Positions 28,072 to 36,929 are shown, counted from the stretch's first letter. The stretch: DNA of 64,000 bases from Colwellia sp. MB02u-6 (GCF_014077095.1 NZ_JACGVG010000035.1:310001-374000); one strand, 5' to 3'. The notes: a model not told the origin generated them from the letters alone. Numbers and translations: made by a program.

Positions 28072-28710
28072 TTAACTCCCTGGATACATATCAACAATAT
28101 CGGTGGTGGGTTTAAATAAGGTTAAAAATACTTCAGTATCGCCGTCTTGCCATACTTCAATATCGATGCCTTTATCTTGATCTTCATCAAATAGCGAATA
28201 AAGCTCAAATTGCTCACCACTGTCTTTGCCTTGGTAAGCTGAGAGTTCATCTTTTCGATAATCTTTGCGATGAAAGTAACCTACTTGGGCATAACTGCTT
28301 TGTTGATATATTTCGCTGCTCCAGCCTGACGTGTTACTACTGTCAGCTATGCGCTCTAATTGCGCTTGACCCGGCTCATCAAAAACTTCAGCAAATTGCT
28401 CAAGATCAAACAGTGTTTCAACATCTTGATGCAATATTTTCAGGGAAAATTTTAGATAGGTTTTATCATCAACGTCCAAAGTTAAATACAACTCTGTATT
28501 GTCACCACCCTGCAAAACCCATTCTGCTTGAGTTTTATTTTCAAATTCATAGCTGTTCACGGCTGTTACTTGAAATTCTTGCGCTCTTAGTGCTGCGGGC
28601 AAACCAAAACTGTCTGATAGCACAATGATGTCACCTAGGGTGAGTTCTTTAACATTATTGAGTTTACGTTCTGGTGTTGGTTTCTTAAATATATTTTTAA
28701 AAAAGCTCAC
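28072..28710 (-). CDS. yjfK: YjfK-like protein (DUF2491 family)
   Basis: This 212 aa cytoplasmic protein matches YjfK in length and gene position: in Escherichia coli the order is yjfI-yjfJ-yjfK-yjfL-yjfM-yjfC, and here it follows the yjfI and pspA/yjfJ homologues. Visible features are an N-terminal basic segment (MSFFKNIFKKP), a central beta-rich region (LTLGDIIVLSDSFGLPAALRAQEFQV) and a C-terminal VEVWQDGDTEVFLTLF-like stretch. The biochemical role of the family is unknown. A terminator-like hairpin lies between pspA and this gene, which may set its level below that of PspA. Confidence 0.78.
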   Translation of the reverse strand: MSFFKNIFKKPTPERKLNNVKELTLGDIIVLSDSFGLPAALRAQEFQVTAVNSYEFENKTQAEWVLQGGDNTELYLTLDVDDKTYLKFSLKILHQDVETLFDLEQFAEVFDEPGQAQLERIADSSNTSGWSSEIYQQSSYAQVGYFHRKDYRKDELSAYQGKDSGEQFELYSLFDEDQDKGIDIEVWQDGDTEVFLTLFKPTTDIVDMYPGS

Positions 28711-28755
28711 TATTTGCTCCGAATATCAATGGCTAAACTGGCATTTAATTAAACT

Positions 28756-28789
28756 AAAAAGCCGCTTTGCATCATGGATACAAAGCGGC
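28756..28789 (-). terminator. Terminator or attenuator between pspA and yjfK
   Basis: On the minus strand GCCGCTTTG pairs perfectly with CAAAGCGGC across an 11-base loop and is followed by five T residues. It lies 17 bases after the pspA stop. Since yjfK and the RHH gene continue on the same strand, it probably acts as a partial terminator. Confidence 0.87.
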
Positions 28790-28805
28790 GATAGTAACTT
28801 GTGAG

Positions 28806-29495
28806 TTACTTCTTTTTAGCTTTTAAACGCTCTAATACTGAATTTGCGTTGTTGTCACTAGCGCCAATGCCGGCTTCTTTAAGCTTAGCTTCAAGTGAGT
28901 TATCTGAGTTTTCTGACTCAAGTACTTCAGCAGCTTTCATGCGATCATCAAATTTTTGTTGCTTAGCTTTAATGCGTTCTAATGAGTCTTTGGCACTTAA
29001 TAGCTTAGAGTTACTTGATGAGAAGTTATCGGTAATTGCTGAGGTTGCTTTTTGCACACTTTCTGTGGTTTTCACCATAGACAATTGACGTTTGTATTCA
29101 GCTACGTGACGTTCACTCTTTTTCACTAACTCTTTTAAGCGTTCAGCACTACCTTGAAAGCTATCAAGCGATTGCTGCTGCGTGGCGAGTTCATTTTCAA
29201 GTGTTGATATCTTTTCAGCAACCGCTAAAGCAAGTTCGTCGTCACCTTTTTCTAGGGCTTGAACGGCATAACCTTCATGCTCAGTAACTTCACGCTTAAT
29301 GCGCTCAACGTCACGGCTAGAGGACATTTGTTGTGCCATAACACCAGTTAGGTCACGTTTAGCTTTAGTGAGGTGATTTTCTGCGTCACGAATTTCTTGT
29401 TCAAAAATACGTGTGGCATTTGAGTCAATAATGGTTTCACCGACTTCAGTTGCGCCACCGCGAATAGCGGTCATAATTTTTTTAAAAATACTCAT
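28806..29495 (-). CDS. PspA/IM30-family membrane-stress protein (YjfJ-like)
   Basis: PspA/IM30 proteins polymerise on the inner membrane and protect it under stress. This copy of about 229 aa has the N-terminal amphipathic helix (MSIFKKIMTAIRGG), then a long coiled coil (about 25-185) with the family pattern EQEIRDAENHLTKAKRDL, and a short C-terminal helix ending in basic residues. Two adjacent ATGs exist; the one at 29495 has the better spacing (7 bases) from AGGAG. It follows the yjfI homologue by about 23 bases and so corresponds to YjfJ, a paralogue of the PspA in the pspABC operon. No pspF, pspB or pspC is present nearby. Confidence 0.92.
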   Translation of the reverse strand: MSIFKKIMTAIRGGATEVGETIIDSNATRIFEQEIRDAENHLTKAKRDLTGVMAQQMSSSRDVERIKREVTEHEGYAVQALEKGDDELALAVAEKISTLENELATQQQSLDSFQGSAERLKELVKKSERHVAEYKRQLSMVKTTESVQKATSAITDNFSSSNSKLLSAKDSLERIKAKQQKFDDRMKAAEVLESENSDNSLEAKLKEAGIGASDNNANSVLERLKAKKK

Positions 29496-29518
29496 CATAA
29501 TACTCCTAAGGTGGTTGC

Positions 29519-29932
29519 TTAAATTAAGTAATCACTCATGTCATCAATAATTTCTAGCGCATTATTGCTCAATACCGCTAGTTCGTGTTCGATATCATCA
29601 AATGTTGAGCTAATCGCTAGCGCACCAAAAATGACATATTTATCACCAATTTTCGAAAATGAAGATAATGGCATAGGTATGTTCATTTCTAACATACTGA
29701 CATGCATCTCATTTATCTTGTTTAATTTAACTTCTTCTTCACCCCAGAGGTAGGTGATACAAAGAATTTGATCATCCGTTACCGACACAAAAATAGGTAA
29801 CTCTTCACGGCCGAATACCGAAATTTGTAATACATCGACTTCACCTGATATGGGTTGGCAATCAAACACCATCCCAGTATCTGAATCATCAGCCAAGGTA
29901 TTTAGGTAGTCAGCTATTTTATGAATATTCAT
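29519..29932 (-). CDS. yjfI: YjfI-like protein (DUF2170 family)
   Basis: This 137 aa protein fits DUF2170/YjfI: INIHKIADYLNTLA-type N-terminus, FGREELPIFVSVTDDQILCITYLW in the middle, and MPLSSFSKIGDKYVIFGALAISSTFDDIEHE near the end. It is always found just before the pspA/yjfJ gene in such clusters, and here too. The open frame extends to an ATG at 29944, but the ATG at 29932 has GAGG seven bases upstream. It is the first gene of the cassette, downstream of a promoter flanked by two palindromic operators. Function unknown. Confidence 0.85.
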   Translation of the reverse strand: MNIHKIADYLNTLADDSDTGMVFDCQPISGEVDVLQISVFGREELPIFVSVTDDQILCITYLWGEEEVKLNKINEMHVSMLEMNIPMPLSSFSKIGDKYVIFGALAISSTFDDIEHELAVLSNNALEIIDDMSDYLI

Positions 29933-29986
29933 GTTATTCCTCATGCTCGAATAAGTAGCGTAAAATCAGTGATACTGTTTTACTTA

Positions 29987-30003
29987 ACGACATAATATGT
30001 CGT
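29987..30003. promoter_or_regulatory. Operator palindrome 1, near the yjfI transcription start
   Basis: ACGACATAATATGTCGT is a perfect palindrome with 8-bp arms and one central base. It lies 55-71 bases upstream of the yjfI start and just downstream of the predicted -10 box, with its centre 36 bases from that of operator 2. Confidence 0.85.
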
Positions 30004-30011
30004 ATTGGTTT

Positions 30012-30039
30012 AATTTAGCATCATGACATATTATGTCAA
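30012..30039 (-). promoter_or_regulatory. Predicted sigma-70 promoter of the yjfI-pspA unit
   Basis: On the minus strand a consensus -35 TTGACA (30034-30039) is followed, after 16 bases, by TAAATT (30012-30017) as -10. The -35 box lies inside operator 2, so binding there would block RNA polymerase. Confidence 0.65.
30024..30038. promoter_or_regulatory. Operator palindrome 2, over the -35 box
   Basis: TGACATATTATGTCA is a perfect palindrome with 7-bp arms around a central T. It shares the GACATAnTATGTC core with the sites at 29987 and 33898. Confidence 0.87.
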
Positions 30040-30152
30040 GTGCTTATTTCATCTTTCTTATTTTATCTTAAGTTAGCTTAAGCTATATTAAACGTTTTTG
30101 TGCTAACTAAATGATCAATAATGTAGTTGCAGTTTACCTGCATTCAATGTGC

Positions 30153-31859
30153 TCACTGTAAATGAGCATTGTTCAAGCCTTGTTGATCTTGCCATGCTTT
30201 TTGATGTAATTGATAAATTGCATGACTGCCAAGATAATTAATCGGTACGGTTTCACTGTCTTGATAAAAATCTCGAGAAAATTCAAAGGCATTAGTGACC
30301 ATAGGTAAGGTTAGCCAATGGTGAGCAACAGGCAATTGAGGTAAGCGTTTTAATCTTGTTAAAGGCGCTGCGCCCATTTTACTGGCAATAGTCCAACCCC
30401 ATTCGCCGAAACTAGGTACGTTGTCATGATATTGCTGAACAGTTGAATATCCAGCAGCTTGCACCGTTTTACCAATAGCAATAAAGGCGTCTTTAGCATG
30501 ATAAGGACTGGCCGATTGAATGCCAATTAAGCCATCGCCCGCCAGTAGTTGTTTTAATCTGGCATAAAAGTGAACTGAATAAAGTTTATTCAAATCTGGA
30601 TGGCTAGGGTCGGGTAGGTCAACAATAATGGCGTCAAAGGTTTGATGGCTTTGCAATAGTTGGTCGATAGCGATAAATGCATCAGCGGCAATAATTTCAA
30701 CACGCTCATCGCGCAAACTTGCCGCGTTTAAATCTTCGATGGCATTAGCTAGCCTCAGTGGTAATTTCTCATGTGGATTTTTAAATAATTCAATGAGTTG
30801 CTTATCTAAATCCACTAAGGTGACCTTTTTAGGTTGCCACTGTAAAACATCTCTTAATGCTAGGCCATCACCGCCACCAATAATTAGAATGTTTTCATAG
30901 CGTGCTGAGCCCGCTAACACTGGGCTAACAAGATAACTGTGGTAAATAAACTCATCTGAGGATGAAAACTGTAAGCGGCCATTTAAATAAAAGTTAATAA
31001 TATTGCCTTCGCTAGGGCCCATATTTCTTTTGGTAAAAGTCAGTTGTTGAAAACGTGTTTTGTCACTATAAACAACCTTGTCAAGATAAAGTAAATTACT
31101 CATTTGACTTAACCAGCCATTACCAAATTGGTAAATTGCCATAATCATTACTAATAAAATACCATGAGCTGTTATTAAGGTTTTTCGCCAGGTCAATTTT
31201 TGCCAATAATATAAGATAAATATAATGCCAGCAGTTAGATTTAAAGCGGCAGTTAATGCACTCGCTTTGCTGATGTCTATAGATAAGAGAAATATTACCC
31301 AGATACCGGCACCAATACCGGCACCAATATAATCAGCACCATAAATGGTGCCAAGATTATTTTTAAGATGCTTTTGATGTATTTCTTCGCGTATGCGTGC
31401 AATAAGGGGTATTTCCATACCAATAAAAAAGCCCAGAATTAGCCCGAAAAAATAGGGACTATTAAAGGCAATAAAGCTCAGTTGTTTAAATAAACCGCCT
31501 CGCGGGTAAGCATCAGGGGGCAAGTTAAACATCGATCCTAATATGTCAGGAAAAGTCTGAGTGATGGCGATCAGTCCGCCAATAATGAGTATTGAGCTAC
31601 TACCCAGAAAAGCAATCATTAGCTCTAACCAAACAAAGCCATTAAAGGCACATTGAATTTTTCGTGCCGCAAAAGCACCTAAACCCATAGCGACAATCAT
31701 CAGGCCAATCATGGCGTAAATAGTACTTTCCATAACACCAAGTACACGACCGGCGTAATGTGACAATAGGTATTCATATATCAGGCCACAACCCGCTAAA
31801 ACAGCCATAGTTAAAATCAGGAGCACATCATCCCATAGCCTATTTCTACTGCTTGTCAT
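30153..31859 (-). CDS. Membrane-bound polyamine aminopropyltransferase (spermidine synthase-like)
   Basis: This 568 aa protein joins a membrane domain of about seven helices (residues 10-245) to a C-terminal spermidine synthase-like domain. The latter shows the dcSAM/SAM-binding ILIIGGGDGLALRDVLQW and VTLVDLDKQLIELF motifs and the catalytic-site region DAIIVDLPDPSHPDLNKLYS, with the aspartates typical of true aminopropyltransferases. It should transfer aminopropyl or a related group to a polyamine-like acceptor at the membrane. It is the last gene of the second unit, 103 bases after the DUF350 gene, with a hairpin in the gap. In related clusters it accompanies PspA and DUF350 proteins. Confidence 0.9.
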   Translation of the reverse strand: MTSSRNRLWDDVLLILTMAVLAGCGLIYEYLLSHYAGRVLGVMESTIYAMIGLMIVAMGLGAFAARKIQCAFNGFVWLELMIAFLGSSSILIIGGLIAITQTFPDILGSMFNLPPDAYPRGGLFKQLSFIAFNSPYFFGLILGFFIGMEIPLIARIREEIHQKHLKNNLGTIYGADYIGAGIGAGIWVIFLLSIDISKASALTAALNLTAGIIFILYYWQKLTWRKTLITAHGILLVMIMAIYQFGNGWLSQMSNLLYLDKVVYSDKTRFQQLTFTKRNMGPSEGNIINFYLNGRLQFSSSDEFIYHSYLVSPVLAGSARYENILIIGGGDGLALRDVLQWQPKKVTLVDLDKQLIELFKNPHEKLPLRLANAIEDLNAASLRDERVEIIAADAFIAIDQLLQSHQTFDAIIVDLPDPSHPDLNKLYSVHFYARLKQLLAGDGLIGIQSASPYHAKDAFIAIGKTVQAAGYSTVQQYHDNVPSFGEWGWTIASKMGAAPLTRLKRLPQLPVAHHWLTLPMVTNAFEFSRDFYQDSETVPINYLGSHAIYQLHQKAWQDQQGLNNAHLQ

Positions 31860-31903
31860 GGTTATTCCTAGCTTGAGTTAAATGAGTGTTTAATGAAAGG
31901 GGG

Positions 31904-31941
31904 AAAATAACCAAGCGTAATAATTTACTCTTGGTTATTTT
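31904..31941 (-). terminator. Hairpin between DUF350 and aminopropyltransferase genes
   Basis: AAAATAACCAAG and CTTGGTTATTTT form a perfect 12-bp stem around a 14-base loop. The T run is inside the stem and no longer T tract follows, so it may be a weak terminator, an RNA-processing site or an attenuator. Confidence 0.6.
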
Positions 31942-31962
31942 AATAGCAAAATTTTGATAAAA

Positions 31963-32865
31963 CTATGACATTAACGCCGTTAAAATAAGCGCAATTGAAA
32001 TGCTAATCGCCATCTCAACACTGGCGACACCAATATTGTGTTGATGGTCTACTTCCTCAACTAAGTTGATACCCATCAGCACTAGGCGTTTAGCAATAGA
32101 CGTAAGAATAGCGACTAATATGGTCATAATCATACCAAAGATAAACCAGCCAACTATATTAGCTAATAAGGTCTCTGGACTATAAGTTAAAAAGTGGCTG
32201 GCAGCTGTTACCGCTAGGGCCGTGCTAATAACTTGACCAGCATAACGAATGGCGAGAGCAACTTGGCCTTCAGCAAAGGCATTTTGCATGCAGCTATTTT
32301 GATTGTTTTTAGCGTACTGGCGTTCTTTAATACGGGTAACTAACACTAACATGGCTTGTGAGACTATAAAGCCAGCGATAATAGCGATAAAGGTATTGAT
32401 ATCTAAACCGTAAACCCACAGTAATACCGCGCGAATAATAATGGCGGTGGCAATAGCACCTGAAGCATCGACAATACCAACTGATATATTATGGGCTTTA
32501 ATTTGCGCATTTTTATCTATTTGGTTTAAAGCAAAACGGTCATGAAAAACCCGGCCTACTTTAATTAAAATCAAACCTAAAATGCCATAGCTTGCCATGC
32601 CAACAACTTCCATTAAATAACTTTCGGCATTTTCACCGGTAATGGCACCCGTTAGTACGATACCCAAGGCAGCAACACTACCGGCAACACTGATACCAAA
32701 GGCAAAGTTATCTTCTTTGGCAAGTTCGTCGGTAGAGTTAACTTTTGCAGATAAACCACTAATAAAGCGCATGGCGCAAAGTAATATAATGGCAATCGTT
32801 ATATCGATAGCTAAGAAAATTAATAACTCTATATTTAGACCCGTTATTTCAATAAATGTATTCAT
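31963..32865 (-). CDS. yjfL: DUF350 membrane protein with duplicated domain (YjfL-like)
   Basis: This 300 aa protein is an integral membrane protein of about eight helices made of two DUF350 units (about 15-140 and 155-300), each with hydrophobic helices and a VAIRY- or FGISVAGS-like stretch. YjfL of Escherichia coli has one unit of about 130 aa, so this is a duplicated form. An AGGGAT ribosome site overlaps the stop of the preceding lipoprotein gene (8-base gap). DUF350 proteins recur next to PspA and polyamine-ligase genes. Their activity is unknown. Confidence 0.84.
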   Translation of the reverse strand: MNTFIEITGLNIELLIFLAIDITIAIILLCAMRFISGLSAKVNSTDELAKEDNFAFGISVAGSVAALGIVLTGAITGENAESYLMEVVGMASYGILGLILIKVGRVFHDRFALNQIDKNAQIKAHNISVGIVDASGAIATAIIIRAVLLWVYGLDINTFIAIIAGFIVSQAMLVLVTRIKERQYAKNNQNSCMQNAFAEGQVALAIRYAGQVISTALAVTAASHFLTYSPETLLANIVGWFIFGMIMTILVAILTSIAKRLVLMGINLVEEVDHQHNIGVASVEMAISISIALILTALMS

Positions 32866-32873
32866 ACTTATCC

Positions 32874-33851
32874 CTACTTTCCACGTCTAAAACTTCGTGA
32901 CGTTGTACTCTTACTGTTTCTAAAGCTAGCATTTTTTCCACTTGTGCTTGATCTCGCATAAGTGCTTTTATTGGCTGTTTTGCTAGCAAATCGATTGGCA
33001 CTGGTTTGTGCGCTTTTGCTCTGGCTAGAAATACTTGACGCGCCAGTTCTATTTTTGCTGTAAGTACTGGTGTATTTTTGGCCACGGCTTTGAAATGATT
33101 TTTTGGTGCGAGTATCTAAATCAGTTTGTTTACGTAGTTGATTTGGCGAACTGTAGCGCTTGCGGCCATAATCATTGTAATAACTATAATTTCGGTTACG
33201 GCCCCAATCATTATAACTCGTTCGGCGAGAGCCAAATACATCACCCATCATTGAGTACATACCGTACCAAGCCCAAAACGACATACCATTAGAACCAGTA
33301 GTCCAGTTACCATAAGACGGATTGCCAATAAGCTGTTCACCTGTGCCAAAGTCTTGTGCTTTATTGGCTGCTAGGCTTTGCTCTTTTGACATCGCATTAA
33401 CGCGCGGTAAAGTGCCATCAGACATATCAGCCAAGACATTAAGCGGATCGCTTAATGCATCAGAATATAGAACGGGATCGGCTGCTTGATAAAGGTTTAA
33501 TAACTCACCATAAATAGCTTGAGAACTCTCAAACATTTGTGGTTGTTTTTTTACCGTATTTAGTCGGTCAACTAAGGCAACAAACATCGGGCCTTTTGTG
33601 CCGGTATCTTTTAAAAACTCGTCAATTAAGGGTTTATAATCTGGCTTACTTTGTAGTAATCTCTCCCCGTATTGGGTAATTAAATTAGCATTACGAACTT
33701 GCCCGTTAGCAAGTGCTTGAGCAAGTAATTCAATACGTTGTTCAGTGAGTGGGATTTGTTGAGTGATTTGCCCTTTCATTGGATCTCCACAAGCGGAGAG
33801 CAATAACGTTAGCAAGAGTATCATTGATTTTAGCGGCTGCATTCCTGCCAT
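32874..33851 (-). CDS. Predicted lipoprotein with Tyr/Ser/Lys-rich tail (YjfM position)
   Basis: This protein of about 325 aa starts with a lipoprotein signal peptide (MAGMQPLKSMILLLTLLLSAC). The frame is open to an ATG at 33902, but that lies inside the operator palindrome, while the ATG at 33851 has a good GAGGAC ribosome site 6 bases away and gives a normal signal. The mature N-terminal half is helical; after SFWAWYGMYSMMGDVFG comes a basic, low-complexity tail rich in Ser, Arg, Tyr and Asn. It takes the place of yjfM (DUF1190) in the Escherichia coli cluster and shares a general layout with it, but homology is not established. First gene of the second unit. Confidence 0.75.
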   Translation of the reverse strand: MAGMQPLKSMILLLTLLLSACGDPMKGQITQQIPLTEQRIELLAQALANGQVRNANLITQYGERLLQSKPDYKPLIDEFLKDTGTKGPMFVALVDRLNTVKKQPQMFESSQAIYGELLNLYQAADPVLYSDALSDPLNVLADMSDGTLPRVNAMSKEQSLAANKAQDFGTGEQLIGNPSYGNWTTGSNGMSFWAWYGMYSMMGDVFGSRRTSYNDWGRNRNYSYYNDYGRKRYSSPNQLRKQTDLDTRTKKSFQSRGQKYTSTYSKNRTGASSISSQSKSAQTSANRFASKTANKSTYARSSTSGKNASFRNSKSTTSRSFRRGK

Positions 33852-33897
33852 AGTGTCCTCAAAAATGCTATGGTTATCGCTCATTAGTATCACTTCT

Positions 33898-33910
33898 GAC
33901 ATATTATGTC
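33898..33910. promoter_or_regulatory. Operator palindrome 3, promoter of the lipoprotein-DUF350 unit
   Basis: GACATATTATGTC is a perfect palindrome 47-59 bases upstream of the lipoprotein start. On the minus strand it includes CATAAT, a possible -10 box. Same core as the two sites upstream of yjfI. Confidence 0.83.
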
Positions 33911-34008
33911 TATTTTTTTAAGTATATCAGTGAAATTAATTTGTTATTGGTTGTTACTTATTGTTACTTACCTTGCTCTTTTTCATTTTAGCTTTTATCG
34001 AGGATAAC

Positions 34009-36906
34009 GTGTTTAATTCATCGTCTTTGCCATTTTCGCCATTACTTGCCAGCCAACAAGCTGATAGTTGGCTAGAGTTTTCTCAACAATATCCAAATGT
34101 TACCGATAGTTTATCACCAGAGCGTTTAGCGCTGTTTAAAAGGGCATTAGCGTTAAGTGATTTTATTTTGCGTAGTGCCATACAAGCCCCCGAGTTGCTC
34201 ACTGAGCTTTTTAATAGCGAGCAGTTATTGTCGAGTGAAACACCGCAATATAGCGTGATGCTCGCTGACAGTCTTAATAAATGCTCCACAGAAGAACAAC
34301 TGCAAAAGTGCCTACGATTGTTTCGTTTAAAGCAAATGGTACATATTGCTGTTGGTGATTTTTTGTTGGATATAACGCTTGATGAATCGTTAAAACGACT
34401 GTCTTCATTAGCTGATAGTTTGATTATTGCGGCTAATGCTTGGTTAACAAAGTTTTGTGAAAGCAAATGGGGTGTACCGGTCAACAGTGCTAATGAAGCC
34501 CAAAATTTACTGGTATATGGCATGGGGAAATTAGGTGGTCAAGAGCTTAACTTTTCTTCTGATATTGATTTAATTTTTGTCTACCCTGAAGCGGGAGTAA
34601 CGCAAGGGCTTAGGCGAAGTATCGACAATCAATTATTTTTTACTCGCTTAGGGCAAAAATTAATTACCGCGTTAAATCAACATACCGCTGATGGTTTTGT
34701 TTATCGTGTTGATATGCGTTTACGCCCCTTTGGAGAAAGTGGGCCATTAGTTTTATCGTTTAATGCCATGGAAGATTATTATCAAGATCAAGGGCGTGAT
34801 TGGGAGCGTTATGCAATGTTAAAGGCGCGCTTGGTTGGAGAAGGTAAGTATCATGACCAATTGTCTAACATGTTGCGACCTTTTGTTTATCGACGCTACA
34901 TTGATTTTAGCGTTATCGACAGCCTGCGACGTATGAAAGCTATGATTGCCCAAGAGGTTAGGCGCAAGCAACTCGATAATAATATCAAGCTGGGCGCGGG
35001 TGGTATTCGCGAAGTTGAATTTATTGTGCAAGTTTTTCAAATGATCCGAGGTGGCCGTGTTAGTGATTTACAGCATCGTAACTTACTCACCGTACTGCCT
35101 TTATTGGTAACACACGATGTGCTTACACCACCGAGTGCAAAAGTGCTAACGGCTAGTTATCGATTTTTACGTCGGGTTGAAAATATTATTCAAGCGTTAA
35201 ATGATCAACAAACTCAAACTTTACCTGACAATGAATTAGACCGGCAGCGCTTAGTCAACATTCTTGCTGACGAAAAGTGTACAAACTGGCCATCTTTTCT
35301 GGCACAGCTTGCTACCCATATGCAGGGCGTTCATCAACAATTTGGTGAACTTATTGGTGAGGAAAGTCCAAATCGTCAGGCGCTTGATCAATATTGGACC
35401 ACCCTTTGGGATAGTGAATGGAGCGATGAGGAGGCTATTGCTTGGATTGATCAGTCTCCGCAATTGCTAGAGGCAAAAGCTGGTGTTGAGTTTTCTCACA
35501 GTGAAACTATATGGCAGGCGCTGAGAGATTTTCGTGCCGAAATGATCAAACGCAGCATGGGCAGCCGTGGCCGCCAAGTGCTAGATAAATTGATCCCAAC
35601 CTTGCTGTGGCACCTTGCTGATTTAAGACTAACCGATCAGACATTAGCACGAGTATTAGGGGTGCTAAAAACTGTGGCAACACGTACTGCCTATCTGGAA
35701 TTATTATTTGAGAATGAAGGGGCGTTAAAGCAATTAATTCATCTGTGTCGCAACAGTAGTTGGGTGGCAGAGCACATTGCTAAATTCCCCATATTACTTG
35801 ATGAACTGATTGACCCTAAACTATTTCATCAGCCACCATTGTTATCTTCTTATGTCGCGGAACTCCGTGAAACCATGTTACGGGTACCTGAAGACGATCA
35901 AGAAGCGCAAATGATCACCTTACGTGAGTTTAAACAAGCTAAACAATTACGTATCGCCGCTGCGGATATTACGGATATTTTACCAATTACCAAAGTCAGT
36001 GATCATTTAACCGCATTGGCAGAAGCACTAGTCGAAGAAGTAGCCAACTTAGCATGGCAACAAATGGCGCTGCGTTTTGGTGTGCCAACCAGTAAATTAG
36101 ATGGCCAAGACAAAGGTTTTGCTGTTATTGGTTATGGAAAGTTAGGCGGGATTGAACTCGGTTATAGCTCTGATTTAGATTTAGTGTTTGTCCATGATGC
36201 TGATTTAGCAGAAATGACCTCAGGAGAAAAATCGATTTCTGCTGGACAATTTTACTTAAAGCTTGCTCAACGTATGATGCACTTATTTAATACTCGTATG
36301 GCAAACGGTATTTTATATGAACTCGACATGCGACTAAGGCCTTCGGGCAATGCCGGTCTTTTAATGGTGCACATTGATACCTTTGCTCATTACCAGTCCA
36401 GTGACGCTTGGACTTGGGAGCATCAAGCGTTAGTCCGCACCAGAGTCATTTATGGTCACGCTAGATTAGCCGACAGGTTTAAAGAGATTAAACGCAATAT
36501 TTTAATGAGGACTCGTGATAAAAAAGTGCTACGTGAAGATGTGATAAAAATGCGTAATAAAATGCGCCAGCACTTGGATAAGTCATCAAAAACTGAAGTC
36601 GATATTAAGCAGGGGCGAGGTGGTTTAGTCGATATTGAATTTCTTGTACAATATTTGGTTTTAGCACACAGTGCTCAGCATCCCAATTTGAGCGATTATT
36701 CAGACAACATTAATCTACTTGAGTATTTAGCGAACATAGGCGTTATAACAAAACAACAACAGCAGGCATTAGTGGATAATTACTGCAAGTTACGTGACAT
36801 CAGCCACCATGCAACCCTACAAAACAGCGCAGCTATGATCCCCGCTACTGAATTTACCGCTGAGTATAGTCAAGTTATGAGACTGGTTGAACAGTTATTG
36901 CAGTAG
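34009..36906 (+). CDS. glnE: Bifunctional glutamine synthetase adenylyltransferase/deadenylylase GlnE
   Basis: GlnE adds AMP to glutamine synthetase when nitrogen is plentiful and removes it when nitrogen is scarce, under control of PII. The 965 aa chain has two nucleotidyltransferase domains: the deadenylylase domain with GMGKLGGQELNFSSDIDL (about 170-187) and the adenylylase domain with GYGKLGGIELGYSSDLDL (about 708-725), each with its DxD metal pair, separated by the regulatory region. The frame is open to a TTG at 33961, but the GTG at 34009 has a strong GAGGAT ribosome site and gives the usual length. It is divergent from the lipoprotein gene. Confidence 0.95.
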   Translation: MFNSSSLPFSPLLASQQADSWLEFSQQYPNVTDSLSPERLALFKRALALSDFILRSAIQAPELLTELFNSEQLLSSETPQYSVMLADSLNKCSTEEQLQKCLRLFRLKQMVHIAVGDFLLDITLDESLKRLSSLADSLIIAANAWLTKFCESKWGVPVNSANEAQNLLVYGMGKLGGQELNFSSDIDLIFVYPEAGVTQGLRRSIDNQLFFTRLGQKLITALNQHTADGFVYRVDMRLRPFGESGPLVLSFNAMEDYYQDQGRDWERYAMLKARLVGEGKYHDQLSNMLRPFVYRRYIDFSVIDSLRRMKAMIAQEVRRKQLDNNIKLGAGGIREVEFIVQVFQMIRGGRVSDLQHRNLLTVLPLLVTHDVLTPPSAKVLTASYRFLRRVENIIQALNDQQTQTLPDNELDRQRLVNILADEKCTNWPSFLAQLATHMQGVHQQFGELIGEESPNRQALDQYWTTLWDSEWSDEEAIAWIDQSPQLLEAKAGVEFSHSETIWQALRDFRAEMIKRSMGSRGRQVLDKLIPTLLWHLADLRLTDQTLARVLGVLKTVATRTAYLELLFENEGALKQLIHLCRNSSWVAEHIAKFPILLDELIDPKLFHQPPLLSSYVAELRETMLRVPEDDQEAQMITLREFKQAKQLRIAAADITDILPITKVSDHLTALAEALVEEVANLAWQQMALRFGVPTSKLDGQDKGFAVIGYGKLGGIELGYSSDLDLVFVHDADLAEMTSGEKSISAGQFYLKLAQRMMHLFNTRMANGILYELDMRLRPSGNAGLLMVHIDTFAHYQSSDAWTWEHQALVRTRVIYGHARLADRFKEIKRNILMRTRDKKVLREDVIKMRNKMRQHLDKSSKTEVDIKQGRGGLVDIEFLVQYLVLAHSAQHPNLSDYSDNINLLEYLANIGVITKQQQQALVDNYCKLRDISHHATLQNSAAMIPATEFTAEYSQVMRLVEQLLQ

Positions 36907-36929
36907 CCAATGAAAATAGCTTTGTGATA

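Noticed and set aside
32849-33085. A 78-codon minus-strand frame overlapping the 3' end of the lipoprotein gene
   Set aside because: It lies in another frame within a Ser/Lys-rich coding region, has no ribosome site, and its protein-like look comes from the biased codons of the real gene.
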